From NCBI GenBank assembly GCA_947447625.1, contig CANFKS010000039.1, positions 1 to 36,337 on the forward strand: a DNA stretch of 36,337 nt, given 5' to 3'. The stretch is from Rhodospirillales bacterium (GTDB taxonomy: Bacteria; Pseudomonadota; Alphaproteobacteria; Acetobacterales; Acetobacteraceae). The position numbers were made by a program, and so were the translations under genes. This document shows positions 25,895-35,390 of the stretch, in pieces (the stretch's first letter is position 1; every line of letters starts with the position of its first letter). The notes beneath the pieces were generated by a model. That model did not search any database. It was given only the letters and a program-made list of their open reading frames with translations, and was not told the DNA's origin.

Positions 25895-25934
25895 GCTTCT
25901 TTTTTGAAAAAAAGAAGCAAAAAACTTTTATCCG
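25895..25934 (+). repeat. Poly-T/poly-A hairpin, copy 6 (orphan)
   Basis: GCTTCTTTTTTGAAAAAAAGAAGC (25895-25918) then CAAAAAACTTTTATCCG. It lies upstream of both neighbouring genes rather than after one, so it does not terminate an annotated transcript. Confidence 0.6.
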
Positions 25935-25971
25935 TTGGGGGCTGCGCCCTGTCCACCCGAAGAAGCGGGGG

Positions 25972-26013
25972 GGAAGTTTTTTTGCTTCTTTTTTTTCAAA
26001 AAAAGAAGCGCTT
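25972..26013 (-). repeat. Poly-T/poly-A hairpin, copy 7 (orphan, inverted mate of copy 6)
   Basis: The hairpin at 25984-26009 faces copy 6 across about 65 bases that include GGGGGCTGCGCCC. The flank AGAAGCGGGGGGGAAG is shared with copy 8. No gene ends here. Confidence 0.6.
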
Positions 26014-26173
26014 CCTTTCCTTCACGCCTATTGCAACAAACCCCATCAATGCCCGCCAAAGCCAATCCAGCATGCGGGTGCATGCATAGTCCAGTTGGCT
26101 CGATCATCGCGGCGGAATTCTGCGCCGCTCTTGCAGCGCAGGCTCGGTTTCTGTTACGGAGAACGCTCAATAC

Positions 26174-26233
26174 ACGAACGGATCGGGCACGAACGGATCG
26201 GGCACGAACGGATCGGGCACGAACGGATCGGGC
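26174..26233 (+). repeat. 15-bp tandem array, four perfect units, in PEP-CTERM leader
   Basis: Four perfect copies of ACGAACGGATCGGGC lie at 26174-26188, 26189-26203, 26204-26218 and 26219-26233. The array ends 20 nt before the GAAGGAGG ribosome site (26253-26260) and lies outside any supported gene, probably in the 5' leader or promoter. Confidence 0.95.
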
Positions 26234-26264
26234 ATACCGAACATGTCGGTTCGAAGGAGGATCT

Positions 26265-27137
26265 ATGCGCACCACTCGATTTTATGCCGTCCTGATGATC
26301 ATGACGGTTCACATGACGGTTCACTGGGCGACGCACGCGGCAATTTACGGGGCACTGGTGCCGCAGGCCGCCGCAGCGGTGATCGTCGCGGAGGATTTCA
26401 ACCGGACGGACGGATTCAACATGGACTCCGCGACGCCGGATGTCGCCAACCTGCCTGGCGGCGTTTTTCGCGCCTCGCAGCCGTCGTGGACAACCAGGAC
26501 CTTGGCAAACCGCCTGCAATTCGGTGCCGATGTCTCCCTCAACGCGCCGCTGGGCGCTTATTTCACTGGCTTGCTGCATGTGTCGGCCGATATTTCGCTC
26601 GGCAATCTCGTCGGCTCGGTCAGTAGTGGAAACCGCGGCGTCGGCGTGGGGTTCAACACCCAATCCGTCGCCCAGTGGAATTTTTTCACCGGGCTGCGGC
26701 TTACGCCTGACGGAAAGCTGCAGTTCGAGCATTTCGGCGCCGACGAGGCGACGATTGCGCTGTCCGGGATTGCGGCCGGCGGGGTCTACGGGCTGAGCTA
26801 TGATGTGGATGTCGACACCGGCGCGCTCAGCGCCATCGCCATCAGCGGCGTCAGCGCGGATTATTCCAGCATCGTCGCCGCGTCGAACAGGCAGAATTAT
26901 TTCGCCGGCGCGAACAACCTGTCGGTCTTCGCCGGCGGGACGCGCGGTGGACAATACGGTTATGTGGACAATCTGCTGGTGTCCAACAGCACTGTGGTGA
27001 CCCCCATCGCTGTGGTCTCCCCCGGCGATGGGATGTCCAACAGCCAGGGGGATGCTGTTCCAGAACCGATGCCGCTCGGGATTTTGGCGTTCGGGCTCGG
27101 CACTCTGTGGATGGTTCGCCGCCGTCGCCATGCCTGA
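26265..27137 (+). CDS. PEP-CTERM sorting domain protein
   Basis: The product is 290 aa. An N-terminal signal-like region (FYAVLMIMTVHMTVHW, then ALVPQAAAAVIV) is followed by a concanavalin-like or beta-sandwich body (FNMDSATPDVANLPGGVF, GLRLTPDGKLQFEHFG). The C-terminus has VPEP, a hydrophobic stretch (LGILAFGLGTLWMV) and RRRRHA, the classic PEP-CTERM signal for exosortase-dependent processing. The ATG at 26265 has a near-perfect GAAGGAGG five bases upstream. No exosortase lies in the window. It is likely exported and part of an extracellular or biofilm matrix; the ligand is unknown. Confidence 0.9.
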   Translation: MRTTRFYAVLMIMTVHMTVHWATHAAIYGALVPQAAAAVIVAEDFNRTDGFNMDSATPDVANLPGGVFRASQPSWTTRTLANRLQFGADVSLNAPLGAYFTGLLHVSADISLGNLVGSVSSGNRGVGVGFNTQSVAQWNFFTGLRLTPDGKLQFEHFGADEATIALSGIAAGGVYGLSYDVDVDTGALSAIAISGVSADYSSIVAASNRQNYFAGANNLSVFAGGTRGGQYGYVDNLLVSNSTVVTPIAVVSPGDGMSNSQGDAVPEPMPLGILAFGLGTLWMVRRRRHA

Positions 27138-27154
27138 CGCACCTGCTCTCCACC

Positions 27155-27229
27155 AAAAGAAGCGGGGGCAAAAGAAGCGGGGGCAAAAGAAGCGGGGGCA
27201 AAAGAAGCGGGGGCAAAAGAAGCGGGGGG
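27155..27229. repeat. 15-bp tandem array, five units, before hairpin copy 8
   Basis: AAAAGAAGCGGGGGC repeats at 27155-27169, 27170-27184, 27185-27199, 27200-27214 and, with one change, 27215-27229. It runs directly into hairpin copy 8 and the unit resembles that hairpin's own GC-rich flank. Confidence 0.92.
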
Positions 27230-27270
27230 GAAGTTTTTTTGCTTCTTTTTTTTCAAAAAAAGAAGCGCTT
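27230..27270 (-). terminator. Poly-T/poly-A hairpin, copy 8 (after msrB)
   Basis: GCTTCTTTTTTTTCAAAAAAAGAAGC (27241-27266) follows the msrB stop (27272) immediately, in msrB direction. The PEP-CTERM gene ends on the other side, so it may serve both convergent genes. Confidence 0.6.
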
Positions 27271-27271
27271 C

Positions 27272-27688
27272 CTACTCTTCCTCAGCCTTGAATTCGAGCG
27301 CCACCCCATTGAGGCAATAGCGCAGCCCCGTGGGCTTCGGCCCATCCGGAAACACGTGTCCGAGATGTCCTTCGCAGCGGGCGCAATGCACTTCGGTGCG
27401 GCTCATGAACCAGGAGCGGTCGGTTTTGGTTTCCACCGCGCCGTCGAGCGGCAGGAAGAAGGAGGGCCAGCCGGTGCCGCTTTCGAATTTGGTCGCGGCG
27501 TCGAACAGCGCCTGTCCGCAGCCCGCGCAGTCGAACCGGCCGGGGCGTTTTTCGTAGTTGAGGGGGCTGGTGCCGGCGCGTTCGGTGGCGTGTTTGCGCA
27601 GCACCTTGTAGGCGTCGGGCGAGAGCAGGGCGCGCCATTCCTCGTCGGTGCGGGCGATGCTGTCTGGGTTGGGTGCATCCTCGGTCAT
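27272..27688 (-). CDS. msrB: Peptide-methionine (R)-S-oxide reductase
   Basis: The product is 138 aa and reduces methionine-R-sulfoxide in damaged proteins. Two zinc-site pairs, CAGC and CARC, are present, with FESGTGWPSF between them and the catalytic RYCLNG near the C-terminus. It has no signal peptide, so it should be cytoplasmic. I chose the ATG at 27688, five bases after GGGAGGCC; a second ATG at 27691 adds one residue. It lies 65 nt after the deacetylase stop, in the same direction. Confidence 0.96.
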   Translation of the reverse strand: MTEDAPNPDSIARTDEEWRALLSPDAYKVLRKHATERAGTSPLNYEKRPGRFDCAGCGQALFDAATKFESGTGWPSFFLPLDGAVETKTDRSWFMSRTEVHCARCEGHLGHVFPDGPKPTGLRYCLNGVALEFKAEEE

Positions 27689-27753
27689 CATGGCCTCCCT
27701 TGGGTCGGAACCGATGTAGGGCGGCCGCGCCCGATGCGCAACGCCGCTGCGGG

Positions 27754-28680
27754 TCAGACCGAGATGGTGATTTCGTTGCGCAGCGCCACGGTGGCCGAGA
27801 GCGGCCACAGCGCGAAGCCTTTGCGTGCCAGTGTCGGCACCCAGGCTTCGAGCGCGTCGAGCGTGTTGGGCCAGGGGTGTCCGATGGCGATGACGCTGCC
27901 GTGGCGCAGGGCGCTGGCTTCGATCAGGGCGAGTTGGGTTTTGATCACCGCGGGGTCCGCCTGCCAGTCGATGAACAGGTCGCGCGAGGCGCTGGGCACG
28001 CCGATCAGCGCGGCCTGGCTGGCCACGCGGGAATGCGGGATGGTCACGCTGTCCAGCACCAGCATGCCGCGCAGCTTGGCTTCGGCGGCCACGATATCCA
28101 TCAGCGGCGCGCTGAGGGTGGCGACCGAGCCCATATGGTTGTTGAGCCCGACCGTATCCGGCACGGCATCGAGGGCTGCCTGCAGGCGGCGCAGGTTTTC
28201 GGCGGGGCTGACATCGGTGGTGAGCGGGTCGGGCCCGGTCCAGGCGGTGGTTTTGCCGGTGGCCTGCATCGGCATATGCAGGATCGCCTCATGCCCGCGC
28301 GCGCGCCCTTCGGCCACCTGGGCCGGGAGATTGCGCGCGAACGGAAACCACGCGAGCGTGAGCGGCGCGGCCAGCGCCATGATGCGCTCGGTGCCGGGAT
28401 GCACCACGCCGAGATCGTCGATGACGATGGTGATGATCGGCCTGCCGTCGCGCCGCGGCGGCACGACAGCATTGCGCACCCAGCGCGGCGCGCCCGGGCG
28501 TTTCGGCGCAAGCCCAGGTCTTGACGAAAGCGGGGGGATTGACGAGGGCGGCGGGATTAACGAAGGCGACGGGCTTGGCGCGGCGCCGCCCCCGGTCATC
28601 TGCGCCTGGGCCGGCAGCGCGACGGTGGTGGAAACGAGTCCGGAGGCAAGCCCGGCGATGAGGAGGCGGCGATCGATCAT
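27754..28680 (-). CDS. Divergent polysaccharide deacetylase family protein (YibQ-like)
   Basis: The product is 308 aa. A signal peptide (MIDRRLLIAGLASGLVSTTVALPAQA) is followed by a proline/serine-rich linker encoded by an 18-bp degenerate repeat at 28521-28574. The catalytic fold shows ITIVIDDLGVV, LAWFPFA, EAILHMPMQA, LNNHMGS and SVIAIGHPWPNT, as in the YibQ/DUF610 family beside envelope-stress genes. It probably acts on a polysaccharide or peptidoglycan in the periplasm. The stop lies 65 nt before msrB, so co-transcription is possible. Confidence 0.9.
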   Translation of the reverse strand: MIDRRLLIAGLASGLVSTTVALPAQAQMTGGGAAPSPSPSLIPPPSSIPPLSSRPGLAPKRPGAPRWVRNAVVPPRRDGRPIITIVIDDLGVVHPGTERIMALAAPLTLAWFPFARNLPAQVAEGRARGHEAILHMPMQATGKTTAWTGPDPLTTDVSPAENLRRLQAALDAVPDTVGLNNHMGSVATLSAPLMDIVAAEAKLRGMLVLDSVTIPHSRVASQAALIGVPSASRDLFIDWQADPAVIKTQLALIEASALRHGSVIAIGHPWPNTLDALEAWVPTLARKGFALWPLSATVALRNEITISV

Positions 28681-28761
28681 GGGCCGGTTATGCGCAGTTC
28701 CATCGGGAATTCGTCAATGCATCCAATGAGGAAGGCTGTATTGCGCGCAACGCCCCCCACG

Positions 28762-29127
28762 CTATTTCAGCGTGGCGAGATAGGCGATCACATCGGCGCG
28801 CTGGGTTTCGCTTTTCAGCCCGGCATAGGTCATCGTCGTGCCGGGCACCAGGGCCTTTGGGTTGGTGAGATAGGTGTCGAGCGTCTTGGCGTCCCAGGTC
28901 AAATTGGCCTTTTTATTGGCCTCCGAGTAGCGGAAGCCTTCGACCGAACCGGAATGCCGCCCCACGATGCCGGCGAGGCTGGGGCCCACCAGGTTCTTGC
29001 CGGCCACGACCGCATGGCACGCGCCGCATTGCGTCTTCACGATTTTCGCCCCGGCTTCGGGATCGGCGGCCAGCGCGGGCTGGAGGGCGAGGAGCGCGAA
29101 AAGAGGGGCGGCGAGCAGGGCACGCAT
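28762..29127 (-). CDS. Class I cytochrome c (c2-like)
   Basis: The product is 121 aa. A signal peptide (MRALLAAPLFALLALQPALA) precedes the heme site CGACH at residues 34-38; the methionine ligand is likely Met99 in GTTMTYAG. The size and the LVGPSLAGIVGR segment fit the soluble electron carriers of the periplasm. The ATG at 29127 follows a ribosome-site-like AGGCTTTCC region weakly. It is downstream of the second ABC system after 121 nt and before the deacetylase. Its electron partners are not in the window. Confidence 0.93.
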   Translation of the reverse strand: MRALLAAPLFALLALQPALAADPEAGAKIVKTQCGACHAVVAGKNLVGPSLAGIVGRHSGSVEGFRYSEANKKANLTWDAKTLDTYLTNPKALVPGTTMTYAGLKSETQRADVIAYLATLK

Positions 29128-29187
29128 GGTCGGAAAGCCTCCACAAGGGGAACAGAACGGGCGCCTCTCTACGCCCGATGCCGCACT

Positions 29188-29239
29188 GCAACAAGAGGGG
29201 GGCAACAAGAGGGGGGCAACAAAAGGACGGCAACAAAGC
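29188..29239. repeat. 14-bp tandem array upstream of cytochrome c
   Basis: Units of 14 bp (GCAACAAGAGGGGG) lie at 29188-29201 and 29202-29215, with a diverged third (29216-29229) and partial fourth. It lies in the leader of the cytochrome gene, between it and the ABC operon. Period 14, not 15. Confidence 0.75.
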
Positions 29240-29248
29240 CCCCCCGCC

Positions 29249-30189
29249 TCAGGCCAGCAGACACTCCACGCGCCGCTCCCCGATCATCCGCGGCGCCGGC
29301 GTCTCGACCGCGCAGCGCGCCGCGGCGATCGGGCAGCGCGGATGAAACCGGCAGCCCGGCGGCACATTGGCGGGGTCCGGATAATGATCGCCCAGCCCCA
29401 CATCGGGAATGCCCAGCCCGGGCTCGGGCGTCAGCACCGAGGCGAGCAGCGCGCGCGTATAGGGGTGGGCGGGCGCGCGAAACAGCGCATCGGTTGCGGC
29501 ATGTTCGACCACGCGGCCGAGATACATCACCGCCACCTCGTCGCAGATATGCTCGACCACCGCGAGATTATGGCTGATGAACACCAAAGTCAGCCCGAGA
29601 TCGCGGCGCAATTCGTTGAGCAGATTGATGATCTGCGCCTGCACGGACACATCGAGCGCCGATGTCGGCTCGTCGCACACCACGATCCGCGGGCCCAGCA
29701 CCAAAGCGCGCGCGATGGCCACGCGCTGGCGCTGCCCGCCCGAGAGCTGCGCGGGCTGGCGCGGCGCCATGTCGGGGCGCAACCCCACGCGCTCCAGCAT
29801 CGCCGCCACCTTGCGGTCGATCTCGCCGCCCGAGGCGCCTTGCGCTGCGAGCGGCAGGCCCACGATATCGCGAATGCTGCGCCGCGGATTGAGCGAGGAG
29901 AACGGGTCCTGAAACACCGGCTGGATCAGCCGCGCCCGCTCCCGCCGGTTCATCGTGGCGAGGGATTTGCCATCGACCGCGATATCCCCGTCCGTCACCG
30001 GATGCAGCCCGAGGATGAGCCGCGCGAGGGTGGATTTGCCGCAGCCGGACTCGCCCACGATGCCGAAACACCCGCCCGCCTTCATCGACAGCGACACGCC
30101 ATCCACCGCGCGCACCAGGCGCGGCGGCGAAAACACCCCGGTCGATTGCCGGAAATGCTTGGTCACGCCCCGGATTTCGATCGGCGCGC

Positions 30190-30193
<4 letters not shown>
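29249..30193 (-). CDS. Peptide-type ABC importer ATPase 2, system 2
   Basis: The product is 314 aa. Walker A GESGCGKST, signature LSGGQRQR, Walker B IVVCDEPTSALD and the H-loop ISHN are complete. The C-terminus has the oligopeptide-type region (PPGCRFHPRCPIAAARC and RRVECLLA), which is absent from system 1. The ATG at 30193 overlaps the previous stop (ATGA). Together with the ATPase at 30190-31194 it drives uptake; no binding protein lies in this operon. Confidence 0.92.
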
Positions 30194-31190
<997 letters not shown>

Positions 31191-31194
<4 letters not shown>

Positions 31195-32021
31195 GCCTCG
31201 CGGCTCGCGCCAAGCCGGTCGCGCAGCGCATCGCCCATGAAATTGATGCCCAGCACCAGCACAAACAACGAAATACCAGGCACCATGATCACCCAGGGCG
31301 AAAAGAACATGTAGTCCTTGGCCTCCGATATCATCAGCCCCCAGGACGGCAAGGGCGGCGGCACGCCCAGCCCGAGGAACGACAGCGCCGCCTCCAGCAA
31401 TATCGCAATCGCCATCTCCAGCGTCGCCACCACCACCAGATGATGCACGATATTGGGCAGCACCTCGCGCAGCAGGATATGCGTGCGCGAACACCCCGCA
31501 GCCCACGCCGCCGCAACATAATCGAGCGTGCGGACCTGCATCACCGTGGTGCGCGTCACCACCGCGAAGCGCTCCCACAGCAGCAGCCCCAGCGTCATCA
31601 CCACCACCGTGAGCGAGGACCCCACCAGCGACACCACCGCCAGCGCCACCAGGATCAGCGGGATCGACAACCGGCAGGTGATGATGAACATCACCACCAT
31701 ATCGACGCGCCCGCCGATGAACCCGCCCAGCATGCCGAGCGTGATGCCGATCAGCCCCGAGGTGATCACGGTCGCCACCCCGATCAGCATCGAAATCCGC
31801 GCCCCGTAGATCAGCCGCGACAAGTAATCCCGCCCCAGCTGGTCCGTCCCGAACAGATGATCGGGCCGCCCGCCCTCCATGAACGCGGGCGGGATCATCC
31901 GCATCGTCAAATCCTGCGCAAAGGCGTCATACGGCGTGATCCACGGCGCCAGCACCGCCATCAGCGCCACGCCCGCCACAATCAACACGCCGAGCAACCC
32001 GGCCATAGTACGAACACTCAT
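31191..32021 (-). CDS. Peptide-type ABC importer permease C, system 2
   Basis: The product is 276 aa with the signature HLFGTDQLGRDYLSRLIYGARIS and about six membrane segments. ERFAVVTRTTVMQVRTLDYVAAAWAAGCS is the ATPase-contact loop. I chose the ATG at 32021, 11 nt after the stop of permease B. A longer reading from 32066 overlapping that gene is less likely, since it adds an uncharacteristic head. Second gene of the operon. Confidence 0.9.
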
Positions 32022-32031
32022 GGCGCTTTGC

Positions 32032-32949
32032 TCACTGCGTCCGAAGCCGCGGATCAAGAAAGGCATTCAACATATCGGCCAGCACCGTGAGCGCGATATA
32101 GATCACCGCGAGAAACAGCACGACCGCCTGCACCACCGGAAAATCGTTCTTGGAGATCGATTCCCACGCCAGATACCCCACGCCATGCAGCGCGAACACC
32201 CCCTCGATCACCACCGAGCCCGACAGCATGAAACCCAACTGCACCGCCGCCACCGCCACCACCGGCATCGCCGCATTGCGGGCGGCATGTTTCAGCACGA
32301 TCGCAGCCCGGCTCAGCCCCTTGGCCCGCGCGGTGCGGATGTAGTCGGACGCCAGCGCATCGACCATGCCCGAGCGCGTCAGCCGCATCAGCGCCGGCAC
32401 CGCCGAAAACCCCAGCACGAAGGCCGGCAGCACAAACCCGTCCCATTCGTCGGCCCCCGAAATCGGCAGCCAGCCGAGCTTGAGCCCGAAGATGATCACC
32501 AGCAGCAGCCCGAGCCAGAAGGTCGGCATCGCCTGGCCCACCACCGCCACCATCATGATGCCGCGATCCATCAGCGAGCCCTCGCGCATCGCGGCCAGAA
32601 TGCCGAGCGGCAAGGCAATGCCGAGCGCCACCACCAGGCCGCACAGGCCGAGCGTCAATGTGGTGGGCATGCGCGCCGCGATCAGCCGCGCCACCGGCTC
32701 GTGATACAGGTACGACCGCCCGAGATCCCCCGTCGCCGCCGAAACCACCCAATCGCCGAACTGCACCACCACGGGCCGGTTGAGCCCATAGGCCTTGCGG
32801 ATGATCTCGATATCCTCGCTCGTGGCCTGCGGCCCCGCAATCGAGATCGCAAGATCGCCGGACAGGCGGGTGAGCGCGAAACTCGCGGTCAACACCGTCA
32901 GCGTCACGAGCACGGCAAGCAGCAGGCGGCGGGCAATGAAAATCAACAT
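32032..32949 (-). CDS. Peptide-type ABC importer permease B, system 2
   Basis: The product is 305 aa with a start helix (MLIFIARRLLLAVLVTLTVLTASFAL) and the DppB segments GLNRPVVVQFGDWV, GDLGRS and MVDALASDYIRTARAKGLSRAAIVLKHAARN. The end AFLDPRLRTQ is typical. First gene of this permease/ATPase operon. It lies 57 nt after the hydroxyacid dehydrogenase, in the same direction. A binding protein must be supplied elsewhere or be outside the window. Confidence 0.92.
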   Translation of the reverse strand: MLIFIARRLLLAVLVTLTVLTASFALTRLSGDLAISIAGPQATSEDIEIIRKAYGLNRPVVVQFGDWVVSAATGDLGRSYLYHEPVARLIAARMPTTLTLGLCGLVVALGIALPLGILAAMREGSLMDRGIMMVAVVGQAMPTFWLGLLLVIIFGLKLGWLPISGADEWDGFVLPAFVLGFSAVPALMRLTRSGMVDALASDYIRTARAKGLSRAAIVLKHAARNAAMPVVAVAAVQLGFMLSGSVVIEGVFALHGVGYLAWESISKNDFPVVQAVVLFLAVIYIALTVLADMLNAFLDPRLRTQ

Positions 32950-33006
32950 CGCCTTAGCCTATGGGCCGCACGAGGGGGCCGCAAGCCGGTTTGGTGGCAT
33001 CGCCGC

Positions 33007-33981
33007 TCAATACCCCTTCGCGAGGTCCACCAGATGCGTCATCGTCCGCCCCGCGCGCTGCGCCTGGATATTGGCCCACATGATGTCGAAACTGTCGGGA
33101 TTGTAGGTCAGCGGATCATCGACCGAGACATGCGGGCTCACCACCAGGTTGCGCGTCGTCCAGGCCCGCCCGCCCGGCGGGATCGGCTCGGGGGAAAACA
33201 CATCGAGCATGGCGCCGGCGAGATGGCCCGCATCGAGCAGATCGCACAGCGCCTCCTGGTCGATCACCGCGCCGCGCCCGATATTGATCACGCTGGCGCC
33301 CCGCGGCAGCAGCGCAAGCCGCGCGCGCGACACCAGGCCCCGCGTGGCCTCGGTCAGCGGACAGGCGATGATCAGAAAATCGGTCTCGGGCAGCACGCGC
33401 TCGAGATCGGCGGTGGCGATCACGCGGTCGAAATCCGGATGCGGCGTGGCCGTGGTGCGCACCCCCGTGGTGATGCAGCCCAGATGGCGCGCGGCCCGGC
33501 CCGAGGGCGCGCCCATGTCCCCGGTGCCGATGATCGTCACGCGCTTGCCGTGGATCGCCGAGGAAAACAGCGTCTTCCAGATCTGGCCGTGCTGCTGGGC
33601 GATCATCTCGGGCACCTTGGCGTTCATCATCAGCAGCGCCATGGCGGCATATTCGCCGGCCTTGCGGCTGTGCACGCCCGAATTGTTCAACACCGGCACG
33701 CCGGGCGGCAGATCCGAAAACGGCTGCAACTTGTCCACCCCGGCGGCGAGCAGAAAAATCATCCGCAGATCGGGGGCTGCGGCCGGAAAGCGATGCACCA
33801 GGGCCGAGGTCTGCGCCAGCAGCACATCGGCCCAGGCAAGCCCCGCCGCAAAATCGGCGTCGCTGTCGCCCGCGCGGAATTCATGCCCGCTCTCGCCTGC
33901 GCGCACGCAGGATTCGGCGAATTGCGCCTCGGTGATCCGGAACAGCACATCGCCCGGCTCGTTCATCGCAAAAAAACGCAT
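33007..33981 (-). CDS. D-2-hydroxyacid dehydrogenase
   Basis: The product is 324 aa and uses NAD(P)H to interconvert 2-oxo and D-2-hydroxy acids (glyoxylate, hydroxypyruvate or similar). The Rossmann motif GTGDMG is at about residues 152-157; the catalytic arginine is in INIGRGAVID, the glutamate in FSPEP and the histidine in VVSPHVS. The N-terminal half is less conserved. It starts two bases after the methyltransferase stop, so the pair is co-transcribed. Confidence 0.9.
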   Translation of the reverse strand: MRFFAMNEPGDVLFRITEAQFAESCVRAGESGHEFRAGDSDADFAAGLAWADVLLAQTSALVHRFPAAAPDLRMIFLLAAGVDKLQPFSDLPPGVPVLNNSGVHSRKAGEYAAMALLMMNAKVPEMIAQQHGQIWKTLFSSAIHGKRVTIIGTGDMGAPSGRAARHLGCITTGVRTTATPHPDFDRVIATADLERVLPETDFLIIACPLTEATRGLVSRARLALLPRGASVINIGRGAVIDQEALCDLLDAGHLAGAMLDVFSPEPIPPGGRAWTTRNLVVSPHVSVDDPLTYNPDSFDIMWANIQAQRAGRTMTHLVDLAKGY

Positions 33982-33983
33982 CG

Positions 33984-34700
33984 TCAGTCTCCCAGAAAAC
34001 TATGCAGCAGCACCGCAGCGGCCTGCGCGACATTGAGGGATTGCACCGCGCCGCGCCCCGCAATCCGCACCTCGCGGCGGCAGGCTGCCAGAACCTCGGG
34101 GCTGATGCCATGCTCCTCATTGCCCAGCACCAGCGCCATCGGCCGGTCCCGCGGGATCGCGGCGGGCTGCACCGCCAGGCGCGACAACGAGGCCGCGACG
34201 ATGCGGTAATGCGGATCAAGGCTCGCCAGCGCCCGCGGCAGATCGCGCGTGCGATACAAATTGAGGTGCTCCAGCCCGCCCTCCGCCGTGCGATAGGCCG
34301 CCGGCGAGGGCATCGCATGGTTCGGCCCCTCCCCGATCAGCAGCGAGGAACAGCCGAAAAACGCGGCCGAGCGGGCGATGGCGCCCAAATTATGCGGATT
34401 GCCGATCCCGTCCAGCACCAGCAGAAACTTCACCCGCGGCGGATTGGCATGATCGAAGATAACCGGCGCATTCCATCGCGCAACAGCAACGATCCCGCCG
34501 TGATGCGTGGTGCCCGCCACCGCCTCGATCTCGGCTGCCTCCACCATGCGATACGGCTTGCGCGCTGCGGCCAGCAGGGCGCACCAGGCGCCCACGCTGT
34601 CCTTGTGCTCCGGCAGATAGAACAGGCGCTGCACATCGCCCGGGCGACGGGCAAACAAGGCCGCGACCGCGTTGGCGCCACAGATCGGTTCAGGTTTCAT
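33984..34700 (-). CDS. TrmH-family RNA 2'-O-methyltransferase (SpoU)
   Basis: The product is 238 aa. The three SPOUT motifs are NPHNLGAIARSAAFFG (with the conserved Asn and Arg), ALVLGNEEHGIS, and RGAVQSLNVAQAAAVLL; the fold forms a deep trefoil knot. The N-terminal 90 residues (PICGANAVAALFARRPGDVQRLFY) are the substrate-binding extension seen in RlmB/TrmH-like proteins. It methylates a ribose in rRNA or tRNA; which one cannot be read. The ATG at 34700 is 45 nt from the divergent rluA-type gene. Confidence 0.9.
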   Translation of the reverse strand: MKPEPICGANAVAALFARRPGDVQRLFYLPEHKDSVGAWCALLAAARKPYRMVEAAEIEAVAGTTHHGGIVAVARWNAPVIFDHANPPRVKFLLVLDGIGNPHNLGAIARSAAFFGCSSLLIGEGPNHAMPSPAAYRTAEGGLEHLNLYRTRDLPRALASLDPHYRIVAASLSRLAVQPAAIPRDRPMALVLGNEEHGISPEVLAACRREVRIAGRGAVQSLNVAQAAAVLLHSFLGD

Positions 34701-34745
34701 GCGCCAAGGCTTCCGACGCCGCGCGGTCTGTGTCAACCAGAGCCC

Positions 34746-35387
34746 ATGGTGATCCCCGAACTCTACCGCGACCCGAACTTCGTCGTGCTCGACAAGCCGG
34801 CCGGGCTGAAGGTCCATCCCGGGCCGGGCGGCGGGCCGAGCGTGGAGGATTGCTTCGCGCTGCTGTCGCGCCGCAGCACCGGCCCGTGGCTCGCCCATCG
34901 CCTGGATGCCGACACCGCGGGCTGCCTCGTCATCGCCCTGCGCAAGGCCGCCCTGATCGCAGCCCAGGGCGCATTCGCGGCCGGGCGCGTGCAAAAAACC
35001 TACTGGGCCGTCGTCGCCGGCCGCCCCGCCACCGCGCGCGGCACGATCGCTCTGCCGCTGCGCAAAGTGAGCACCGGGCAGTCCTGGCACATCGAGCCCC
35101 ACGCCTGCGGCGAACCCGCGCGCACCGATTGGCACATCCTCGGCAGCGCCCCCGGCATCAGCCTCCTCGAACTGCACCCCCATACCGGGCGCACCCACCA
35201 GATCCGCGTCCATTGCGCAGCCCTCGGCTGCCCGATCCTCGGCGATCCGCGCTACGGCGGCCCGCCCGGCGCGCTGCATCTGCTCGCCCGCGCCATCGCC
35301 CTGCCGCTCGTCCCCCCGGTTCATGCCCTGGCCGCGGTGCCGGCCCATATGCAGCAGGCCGTCGCCGCCTGCCTGACAGGAGATTGA
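34746..35387 (+). CDS. RluA-family RNA pseudouridine synthase
   Basis: The product is 213 aa. The catalytic motif HRLDADTAGCLV (aspartate in HRLD..T.G) is near residue 55. KTYWAVVAGRP and HPHTGRTHQIRVHCAALGCPILGDPRYGG are the other family blocks. There is no N-terminal S4 domain, so it resembles the short RluA/TruC type. It isomerises uridines in rRNA or tRNA. It is followed by queC after three nucleotides, so both form one transcript. Confidence 0.93.
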   Translation: MVIPELYRDPNFVVLDKPAGLKVHPGPGGGPSVEDCFALLSRRSTGPWLAHRLDADTAGCLVIALRKAALIAAQGAFAAGRVQKTYWAVVAGRPATARGTIALPLRKVSTGQSWHIEPHACGEPARTDWHILGSAPGISLLELHPHTGRTHQIRVHCAALGCPILGDPRYGGPPGALHLLARAIALPLVPPVHALAAVPAHMQQAVAACLTGD

Positions 35388-35390
35388 CCC

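Larger units (their letters stand above)
25763..26264. other. Divergent intergenic region with repeats
   Basis: No gene is supported in these 502 bases between the binding-protein and PEP-CTERM genes, which diverge. It has a purine tract (25838-25890, GGAAGG repeats), an inverted pair of poly-T hairpins (copies 6 and 7), then unique sequence, and a four-unit 15-bp array just before the PEP-CTERM ribosome site. I found no convincing promoter pair. Confidence 0.6.

Noticed and set aside
25895-26013. Terminator pair for the ABC binding-protein gene
   Set aside because: The binding-protein gene begins, not ends, next to this region, so the hairpins cannot terminate it.
26174-26233. CRISPR or iteron origin
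   Set aside because: The units abut perfectly with no spacers. There is no replication initiator beside it, and it lies next to a PEP-CTERM leader.
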